Assembly (NCBI RefSeq): GCF_019308285.1
Contig: NZ_WWEM01000002.1
Coordinates: 1 to 64,000 of the forward strand
Direction: 5' to 3'
DNA length: 64,000 nucleotides
Source: Flavobacterium quisquiliarum
GTDB lineage: Bacteria; Bacteroidota; Bacteroidia; Flavobacteriales; Flavobacteriaceae
In this document: positions 57,692 to 64,000 of the stretch, one piece after another
How the letters are laid out: every line of letters starts with the position of its first letter
Position numbering within the stretch: the stretch's first letter is position 1
The notes under the pieces: model-generated
Database searches by the model: none
What the model was told of the DNA's origin: nothing
The model's input: the letters and a program-made list of their open reading frames with translations, nothing else
Program-made: the position numbers and the translations under genes

Positions 57692-60600
57692 ATGAAAAAA
57701 AAATCTAAGAATAATGGGTTTCTATACTCATTGTTCCAAAATGACCTAAAATTGAAACTAACTACTCTACTTATTTTGGTCGCCATGTTTAATATCAAAG
57801 CAAGTACTTATGCCCAAAAAACAAAAGTTACCCTTGAATTAAACAATTCAACAATCGAAAAGGTTATTGAGACCATTGAACAAAAAACCGACTTCAGATT
57901 TATTTACAAATTGAATGATATCGACTTGGATCGCACCGTTTCAATTTCTGTAAAGGATCAGTCTATATATGTGGTTTTAGATAAACTTTTTAAAGGAACT
58001 CCAACCGAATTTAAAATTCGCGATACCCAGATTATCCTTAAAAAACCCGAACTCAAAACAGAAAGAATTGAATTTCAAAAGCAGACTGTTTCTGGAATAA
58101 TTACAGATGAAAACGGCCTGCCTCTTCCTGGAGCATCGGTTATTGAAGAAGGAACTAAAAACGGAATCGTAACCGATTTTGATGGAAAATACAAGCTTAC
58201 TGTCGAAAGCAGTCAGTCTGTAATTGTCGTTTCTTTTGTTGGATACAAAGAGAAAAAAGTAGTGGCCAATCAAAGTGTAATCAATATTCAGCTTCTTCCA
58301 GATGCAACCGATTTACAGGAAATTGTGGTTGTAGGTTACGGTACAGCATCAAAAAGAGATGTTACTGGAGCTGTTTCTTCTATTGCGGCTAAAGATATGA
58401 ATCAAGGTGCTATTGTAAATCCGTTGCAGTTAATTGCTGGAAAAGCGGCAGGTGTTAATATTACTCAATTGGGGAGCGAGCCTGGTCAAGGGCCAAGCGT
58501 TCGTATTCGTGGAATTTCATCTTTGATTGGCGGAAGTGATCCTTTGGTAGTGGTAGATGGAATTCAGGGAAATATGGACTTACTGAATCAGGTTCCGCCA
58601 AGCGAAATTGAAAGTTATGATATTCTAAAAGATGCTTCTGCTACTGCAATTTATGGTTCTCGAGGCGCGCCTGGTGTAATCATTGTGACAACTAAAAAGA
58701 ATAAAGCAGGAAGAACTACAATGGAATATACAGGTTCTACTTCCTTAGATTTTATTCCGAAAAAATTAGATATGTTGAATGCTGACGAATGGTGGGCAGC
58801 AGCTCAAAGCGTGGGCGTTCCAGCATCTGCAAATCACGGTTCCAATACAGATTGGTACGGTCTTTTGACTCAAACAGGACTTACACAAACACATACTTTA
58901 TCTTTTGGTGGAGGAACTGATAAATTTAATTACAGAGCTTCGTTAACAGCTATTTTGCAAGACGGAGTTGTAATTAATTCAAGCAATCAAAAATACATCG
59001 GACGTATTCAGGCTACTCAATTGGCTTTGAATGATAAATTAAAATTGACTTTCAATTTAAATACTGGTATTAACAATACAACCAGTATTATTCAAAGTAT
59101 TGGAACAGCAGCTTATACATCAAATCTGATTACAAATGCCTATTTAGTTAGACCGACAGATCCTGTTTTCAATACTGACGGCACTTATTTTACAGATTCG
59201 AATGTGTTCCAATATTTAAATCCGTATGCTGCTGCACAAAGTGTTTCCAATAATGCAGAAAATGATAACATATTCGGAAGCTTGAAAGCTGATTTAGATT
59301 TAGCTAAAGGTTTAACTGCAAACTGGTTTGGAAGCTGGAGAAAAACAAATACAACGGAAGGGTATTATCTTCCTGTAGTTTCAACAAGTGCTTATGCAAT
59401 TGATCAAAATGGTTACGGAAATGTTCGAAACAGAAGACAAAATGAGAAATTAACCAACTTTAGCCTTAATTATAAAAGAACTTTTGGCATACACAATATA
59501 AACGTGTTAGGTTTATACGAATGGCAAAATCAAATGTACCAAGGAAATTTTGCACAGGTAAGAGGTTTTATTAATGATGATGCTACTTACAATGCACTTC
59601 AATTAGGTGATTTAACCAAGATTCGTCCCGGAGATATTGAATCTTATAAAAATGACAGAACTTTAGTTTCGTTTTTAGGAAGATTAAATTATTCTTTGCT
59701 AGACCGTTATTTAGTTACAGCGAGTATTCGTCGTGATGGTTCTTCGGTATTTGGAGTAAACAACAAATGGGGAAACTTTCCTTCTGCATCTGTGGCATGG
59801 CAAATCCACAAAGAGCCTTTCATGCAAAACCAAAACTTGTTTGATGAGTTAAAACTTCGCGCCGGTTATGGAGAAACAGGTAATCAGCAAGGACTTTACC
59901 CTCAAAACTCATTGTCTTTAGTTGGCAGCAGCGGTACTACTTATTTTGGAGGAAATCCAATTACAAACTATGTAATTACACAAAATGCAAATGCCGATCT
60001 AAAATGGGAAACTAAAAAACAAACCAATTTAGGTATTGATTTCGCTTTATTAAACAATAGATTAAGAGGAACTGTTGATGTGTACACTTCTAAAACAGAA
60101 AACCTTTTGTTTGATTACACAGTACCCCAACCTCCGTATCCTTATCCAACTATTAAAGCAAATGTTGGAAGTATTTCGAATAAAGGTATTGAGGTATCAC
60201 TTGCTTATGATGTAATTAAATCAGACAACAGCACCCTTACTTTAGGAGGAAATGTTTCCTTTATGAAAAATGAAGTTCTTAATCTAAATGGCAGTATTAA
60301 CGGCGTTCCTTTAAATACTGATTATGTTCCTTGGGGAGCTGCAAACTCTTATTTAGTGAAAGGAAAACCAATTGGTGCTTTTTACATTTTGGAACATACC
60401 GGAAAAAATGAAAATAATGTTGAAACTGTTTTGGATCGTGACGGGAATGGTGTAATTGATCAAGGTGTAAAAAGTCCAGATCGTTACTATGCTGGTTCTG
60501 CTTTACCAACTTATACTTTTGCTTTTAATCCATCATACAGATATAAAAACTTTGATGCGTCTTTACTATTAAGAGGTTCAGGAGGAAATAAAATCTACAA

Positions 60601-60964
60601 CGGATTACGCTCAAACTTAAGCCGATTGGAAAACATAGGTAAATCGAATGTTTTGGCAAGTGCTGTTGATCAAGGAATTTACACTTCTCCTTACGGTTCC
60701 GATTTATGGTTAGAAGACGGTTCTTTCATTCGTTTAGAAAATCTTACAGCGGGATATACTTTCCGTTTCACAGATAAATACATTGATACTATTAGACTTT
60801 CACTTACAGGAAACAACTTATTCCTAATCACGGATTATTCAGGTATTGATCCAGAATTGAACGTAAGCGGAAGTGGCAGACCTGAAGATAACTTTGGAGG
60901 CGACAGAGGAATTTATCCTCGTACAAGAAGCGTGGCGTTTGGTTTGACTGTAAAATTTAAATAG
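57692..60964 (+). CDS. SusC/RagA-type TonB-dependent glycan transporter with STN domain
   Basis: Outer-membrane TonB-dependent transporter that imports oligosaccharides together with the SusD lid. The 1090-residue precursor has a signal region (about 22-42, LKLTTLLILVAMFNIKAST). An STN domain (about 48-118, LELNNSTIEKVIETIEQKTD) signals to FecR. A carboxypeptidase-like domain follows (about 130-205: VSGIITDENGLPLPGASV). The TonB box/plug (LQEIVVVGYGTASKRDVTGA, then DPLVVVDGIQG) and the SusC signature DASATAIYGSRGAPGVII come next. The barrel ends in VAFGLTVKFK. SusD begins 8 bp later. STN plus the upstream FecI/FecR pair indicates trans-envelope induction by the substrate; the neighbouring GH13 gene points to alpha-glucan. 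Confidence 0.96.
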   Translation: MKKKSKNNGFLYSLFQNDLKLKLTTLLILVAMFNIKASTYAQKTKVTLELNNSTIEKVIETIEQKTDFRFIYKLNDIDLDRTVSISVKDQSIYVVLDKLFKGTPTEFKIRDTQIILKKPELKTERIEFQKQTVSGIITDENGLPLPGASVIEEGTKNGIVTDFDGKYKLTVESSQSVIVVSFVGYKEKKVVANQSVINIQLLPDATDLQEIVVVGYGTASKRDVTGAVSSIAAKDMNQGAIVNPLQLIAGKAAGVNITQLGSEPGQGPSVRIRGISSLIGGSDPLVVVDGIQGNMDLLNQVPPSEIESYDILKDASATAIYGSRGAPGVIIVTTKKNKAGRTTMEYTGSTSLDFIPKKLDMLNADEWWAAAQSVGVPASANHGSNTDWYGLLTQTGLTQTHTLSFGGGTDKFNYRASLTAILQDGVVINSSNQKYIGRIQATQLALNDKLKLTFNLNTGINNTTSIIQSIGTAAYTSNLITNAYLVRPTDPVFNTDGTYFTDSNVFQYLNPYAAAQSVSNNAENDNIFGSLKADLDLAKGLTANWFGSWRKTNTTEGYYLPVVSTSAYAIDQNGYGNVRNRRQNEKLTNFSLNYKRTFGIHNINVLGLYEWQNQMYQGNFAQVRGFINDDATYNALQLGDLTKIRPGDIESYKNDRTLVSFLGRLNYSLLDRYLVTASIRRDGSSVFGVNNKWGNFPSASVAWQIHKEPFMQNQNLFDELKLRAGYGETGNQQGLYPQNSLSLVGSSGTTYFGGNPITNYVITQNANADLKWETKKQTNLGIDFALLNNRLRGTVDVYTSKTENLLFDYTVPQPPYPYPTIKANVGSISNKGIEVSLAYDVIKSDNSTLTLGGNVSFMKNEVLNLNGSINGVPLNTDYVPWGAANSYLVKGKPIGAFYILEHTGKNENNVETVLDRDGNGVIDQGVKSPDRYYAGSALPTYTFAFNPSYRYKNFDASLLLRGSGGNKIYNGLRSNLSRLENIGKSNVLASAVDQGIYTSPYGSDLWLEDGSFIRLENLTAGYTFRFTDKYIDTIRLSLTGNNLFLITDYSGIDPELNVSGSGRPEDNFGGDRGIYPRTRSVAFGLTVKFK

Positions 60965-60972
60965 TAAAAAAC

Positions 60973-62481
60973 ATGAAACTTAAAAATATATTGATAACAG
61001 GAAGCTTGTGTTTCCTGACTCTTTTTAGCTGTACAGATATAGACGAAAATGTGTATGATAAATATCCTGCAGAAGATTTTTACGGAACTCCAGAAGGAGC
61101 TGATATTGCACTGGCAAGTGTATATGCTCAAGTTCCTGGCGAATTTGTAAGAGACAACGCTTCTGGTGTGGGTTATGCTGGCGCAGATAACGGATGGTAC
61201 GACATGAACTGTATGTCTTCTGATGAACAGGTTATTCCGCATAGAAATACTGGTGACTGGCAGATGGATTTTGCTCGTCTGCATAAACACGAATGGCTGC
61301 CTACAGACTTCATTATCAACAATACTTGGAACTGGCTTTACAAATCAATTTTCAGTGCTAATCTTGCGGTCAGTCTATTAGAAAAATCAAATGCTGAGGC
61401 TTCAAAAATTGCTGAGGCTAAAACATTAAGAGCTTTCTTTTATTATTTATTAATTGATGATTATGGCAATGTCCCTTTCTTCACTGATAATAATATTACT
61501 GTTGATAAAATTCCACAGTCAAACCGTAAGGAAGTTTATGATTTTATAGTAAAAGAATTAACGGAAAACGTTGAATTATTGTCAGGTACAAGAGGAGGAA
61601 ATTATTATGGAAGATTCAATAAATGGGCAGGATATACTTTGCTGGCAAAAGTCTATCTAAATGCAGAAGTGTATACTGGGACTCCAAAATGGAATGAAGC
61701 TTTAGCAGCTTGTAATAAAGTCGCTGACGGAGGCTTTACACTTCATTCAGGGGCTGCAGATGCTTCAAATCCTTTGGGAAGCAAGTATTATGAATTGTTT
61801 GGAGACGTACTTCCTGAGGACGAAACTATTCTTCCAATCTATGCAACTTTAGATATTGTATCTCGTAACGTTTATGCTGTTCGCAGTTTGTACGGTGCTC
61901 ATGCTCAAGCTTTATTTGGTTTCAGCGGTTGGAATGGTACAATTGTTCCTAAAGCTTTTTTCCTAAAATATGATGCAAATGATATTCGCAGAAAACAGTT
62001 TTTGTTTGGAGAACAACCAGGTGGCTTCAATTATACATTAGATGTTGCTTCATTAGACAATCCAGGAGCAGATCCACAAGCAGGAGTTCGCAATGTAAAA
62101 TTTTATCCTGTCGCACCAAGAACAAGCGGAGGTGCTTCTAATGATTTTCCGATTTTTAGATATGCCGATGTTATTTTAATGATGGCCGAATGTAATGCTC
62201 GATTAGGAAATGCTGCAGTTGCAAAACCTTTTATTGATCAAATTAGAGTACGTGCAGGATTAGATGCATTAGATCATAACCCAACTCTTGAAGATATTTA
62301 TAACGAAAGAGGGTTTGAACTAAACTGGGAAGGGCACAGAAGACAAGATATGATTCGCTTTGACAAATTTTTATTAGCAAATGAATTTAGACCTGCATCT
62401 CCTGCTTTCAGAAAGTTGTTCCCAATTCCTACTTCAGCTTTAGATGCTAATCGTGGATTAAAACAAAACCCTGGTTACTAA
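60973..62481 (+). CDS. SusD/RagB-type glycan-binding lipoprotein
   Basis: Surface lipoprotein that forms the lid of the SusC barrel and captures glycan. The 502-residue precursor has a lipoprotein signal (LCFLTLFSCTDIDENVYDKY, lipidated Cys about residue 20). The TPR-rich SusD fold follows: YAEKAEAKTLRAFFYY-like block at AKTLRAFFYYLLIDDYGNVP (about 149-168), the C-terminal IFRYADVILMMAECNARLG and IYNERGFELNWEGHRRQDMI. It starts 8 bp after the SusC gene. Aromatic residues (W and Y) in the N-terminal half, such as GADNGWYDMN, are candidates for sugar stacking. Confidence 0.96.
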   Translation: MKLKNILITGSLCFLTLFSCTDIDENVYDKYPAEDFYGTPEGADIALASVYAQVPGEFVRDNASGVGYAGADNGWYDMNCMSSDEQVIPHRNTGDWQMDFARLHKHEWLPTDFIINNTWNWLYKSIFSANLAVSLLEKSNAEASKIAEAKTLRAFFYYLLIDDYGNVPFFTDNNITVDKIPQSNRKEVYDFIVKELTENVELLSGTRGGNYYGRFNKWAGYTLLAKVYLNAEVYTGTPKWNEALAACNKVADGGFTLHSGAADASNPLGSKYYELFGDVLPEDETILPIYATLDIVSRNVYAVRSLYGAHAQALFGFSGWNGTIVPKAFFLKYDANDIRRKQFLFGEQPGGFNYTLDVASLDNPGADPQAGVRNVKFYPVAPRTSGGASNDFPIFRYADVILMMAECNARLGNAAVAKPFIDQIRVRAGLDALDHNPTLEDIYNERGFELNWEGHRRQDMIRFDKFLLANEFRPASPAFRKLFPIPTSALDANRGLKQNPGY

Positions 62482-62495
62482 AAACAAAAACAATC

Positions 62496-63578
62496 ATGAA
62501 AAAATATATTAATAAATTATTCATACTTGGCAATTTGCTTTTTTTGGGTTCTTCCTGCGAAAACGACGCCGAATTAACAACATTGAAATCTGTTAGTTTT
62601 CCATCGGAAATAACTGTTTCGTCTACAAAAATTGTTTTAACAGAAGACACTGCAGATGATCAAGTTTTACTCGTTTCATGGCCCGAAGTTACTTTTCCAA
62701 TTGATGCTCCCGTGACTTATGCTTTACAGTTTGACTTAGTTGGAGATACCAGTGGCGCCAACGCTTGGCTGAAAGCGAAACGAATTGAAGTTGGTACAGA
62801 TGTTTTAAGCAAAACTCTAATTGGTCAGGAATTAAATAAAATTGCAGTCGATTTAGGACTTCCAATAGATGTTGAAGGCAAACTAGTCGTACGTGTGGAA
62901 GCGGCTATGGATCGCAAAGTTTTTTCCAATCCAATTACTTTGACAGTAACTCCGTATGAGAAGAGTGTCGTTTTTGGCGAAATTTATATGCCGGGTGCAT
63001 ATCAAGGAGAATGGAATGTAGATATTGCCAATTCTTTACCTGCTATCGCAAAAGGGGTTTATCAAGGTTACATTACGGTATTACCGGGTTACGGACCAGT
63101 ATTTAAATTAAACACGGAAAGAAACTGGGCACAATTTTATGGAGCCGGCGCCACAAACTCAGATATGATAAATATGAGCACTAAAGATTTTGCACTTCCT
63201 GGCGAAGGTTCTTTCCAAGTCAAAGTAAATTTGAATACTTTAAAATGGTCTGCAACGCCTTATTCTTGGGGAATTGTTGGAACCTCTCAAGCTGGAGGAT
63301 GGGATAATAGCACTCCTATGAGCTACGATTATCAAACAAAAACATGGAAAATTACCGCTAATTTAGTAACAGGAGCGTTAAAATTTAGACTAAACAATAG
63401 TTGGACTATCAATTATGGGCCAGCAGACCCTTCAACAAACACAATCAATTTAGATAATGGAGGTGCTTATGATATCCCTGAAGCAGGAGTTTATGAAGTA
63501 ACTTTTAAAATTGATGAAGCAGATCCCGTAAGCAATGGTTACCCAAAAACCGCAACTTGTACGATAGTTAAAAAATAA
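62496..63578 (+). CDS. SusE/SusF-like outer-membrane starch-binding lipoprotein
   Basis: 360-residue surface lipoprotein of the SusE/F type. The signal MKKYINKLFILGNLLFLGSSCEN (lipidated Cys about residue 21) leads into an N-terminal beta domain (about 28-155) with Ig-like strands. Two starch-binding-like modules follow: about 165-250 (FGEIYMPGAYQGEWNVDIAN) and 255-360 (WGIVGTSQAGGWDNSTPMSY, then LKFRLNNSWTINYG). Aromatic pairs in WSATPYSW and GGWDNSTP suit alpha-glucan binding. It lies 14 bp after SusD, so the operon is SusC-SusD-SusE, then amylase. Confidence 0.93.
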   Translation: MKKYINKLFILGNLLFLGSSCENDAELTTLKSVSFPSEITVSSTKIVLTEDTADDQVLLVSWPEVTFPIDAPVTYALQFDLVGDTSGANAWLKAKRIEVGTDVLSKTLIGQELNKIAVDLGLPIDVEGKLVVRVEAAMDRKVFSNPITLTVTPYEKSVVFGEIYMPGAYQGEWNVDIANSLPAIAKGVYQGYITVLPGYGPVFKLNTERNWAQFYGAGATNSDMINMSTKDFALPGEGSFQVKVNLNTLKWSATPYSWGIVGTSQAGGWDNSTPMSYDYQTKTWKITANLVTGALKFRLNNSWTINYGPADPSTNTINLDNGGAYDIPEAGVYEVTFKIDEADPVSNGYPKTATCTIVKK

Positions 63579-63614
63579 TCTAACATGTAATAAGCTAGAT
63601 TAGTTTGAGTGATA

Positions 63615-63640
63615 CCTGCCTTTTTTGAGCGAAAGGCAGG
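63615..63640 (+). promoter_or_regulatory. Intercistronic hairpin before the GH13 gene
   Basis: CCTGCCTTT (63615-63623) and AAAGGCAGG (63632-63640) form a 9-bp stem with an 8-nt loop between susE and the amylase gene. No T-run follows, so it is more likely a processing or stability hairpin than a full terminator. Confidence 0.55.
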
Positions 63641-63682
63641 CTATCTTAAACTCTTGACTATTACAACAAAATTCAAAGAAAC

Positions 63683-64000
63683 ATGAAATCAAACATAAAA
63701 ATAGTTTATACATTTCTGCTAGCCTTAGCCTTTATTTCCTGCAGTTCTTCTGATGACGGTAACAAAACTCCCGAATCTCCTTATACACAATACGGTACTC
63801 CTTTTGATAAAATGCCCAAAAAAGAAGATGCTATAATTTATCAGGTAAATATTCGTGCTTTTAGTCAGGCTGGAAACTTAAAAGGCGTTCAGGACAGATT
63901 AACCCAGATTCAGGAATTGGGGGCAAATGTGATTTACTTAATGCCTATTTATCCTGTTGGAAAAGAAAAAGCAACTGGTGAATTGGGTTCTCCTTATGCT
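63683..64000 (+). CDS. GH13 alpha-amylase-family lipoprotein, partial (5' end only)
   Basis: The first 106 codons of a glycoside hydrolase family 13 enzyme, cut by the window end. The signal ends in LAFISCSSSDDG with the lipidated Cys at about residue 20, followed by an acidic DDG stretch favouring surface export. The start of the catalytic barrel is visible in DAIIYQVNIRAFSQAG and IQELGANVIYLMPIYPVG, then the beginning of the next loop (GELGSPYA). Catalytic residues lie beyond the window. Position after SusCDE fits a SusG-like surface alpha-amylase of an alpha-glucan locus. Confidence 0.9.
   Translation, partial: MKSNIKIVYTFLLALAFISCSSSDDGNKTPESPYTQYGTPFDKMPKKEDAIIYQVNIRAFSQAGNLKGVQDRLTQIQELGANVIYLMPIYPVGKEKATGELGSPYA

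Noticed and set aside
1..64000. tRNA, rRNA, prophage or insertion-sequence genes
   Set aside because: I looked through the intergenic regions and the proteins and saw none that I could support by eye.

Overview
The window is a low-GC chromosomal segment from a Bacteroidota bacterium of the Flavobacterium type. The evidence is the TAnnTTTG promoter boxes, the SusC/SusD pair, a type IX secretion C-terminal signal, a short NuoG, a 14-gene nuo operon and several flavobacterial-style palindromic repeats. I saw no rRNA, tRNA, CRISPR array, prophage or transposase. Species assignment is inference from style, not from a marker gene.

Layout. 66-7987 (minus): a TetA-like MFS exporter, then a TetR - TolC - adaptor - RND efflux operon. 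8097-8618: a YceI protein whose promoter carries the same operator-like repeat as the tetR promoter. 8889-10286: a polyprenyl synthase and a small hypothetical. 10293-11493: a lipoprotein and an outer-membrane protein. 11610-15704: sucA-sucB, the E1 and E2 of 2-oxoglutarate dehydrogenase. 15891-21986: an iron-uptake region with a TonB-dependent siderophore receptor, two small membrane proteins and two PepSY membrane proteins. 22042-26019: a MORN-repeat protein, a TlpA-type thioredoxin, aspS and a cold-shock gene. 26262-39635: nuoA-N, the whole of respiratory complex I. 39795-40565: a Bax-inhibitor-1 protein. 41021-43765: a secreted pectate lyase with a type IX signal, preceded by three TGTAAT..ATTACA palindromes. 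43831-46675: a four-gene membrane cassette (LRR, GIDE-like, LemA, small membrane protein). 46833-53676: catabolic, hydrolytic and wall-related enzymes (ALDH, cyclic-nucleotide phosphodiesterase, 3-hydroxyanthranilate dioxygenase, EEP nuclease/phosphatase, serine hydrolase, LD-carboxypeptidase). 53824-54968: YraN and an ACT-like protein. 55353-64000: an ECF sigma/anti-sigma pair, SusC-SusD-SusE and the start of a GH13 amylase, an alpha-glucan utilisation locus cut by the window edge.

How they work together. Complex I and the 2-oxoglutarate dehydrogenase serve central respiration. The efflux operon looks self-regulated by its first gene, and the same repressor probably controls yceI. The iron region imports ferric siderophore through the receptor and probably reduces it with the PepSY proteins. 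The Sus locus binds, imports and cleaves alpha-glucan, with sensing through the STN domain of SusC to FecR and the sigma factor.

The most striking non-coding signals are (1) 33-bp modules of four AAAATCT-like heptamers plus AAAAT, three of which end exactly 4 nt before the start codons of unrelated genes, with inverted partners in the nuo operon; (2) the paired GGAAACT-N14/15-AGTTTCC operators placed 4 nt upstream of the -7 boxes of tetR and yceI; (3) the LacI-like palindromes before the pectate lyase; and (4) several families of perfect inverted repeats, one of which supplies the stop codon of a gene.
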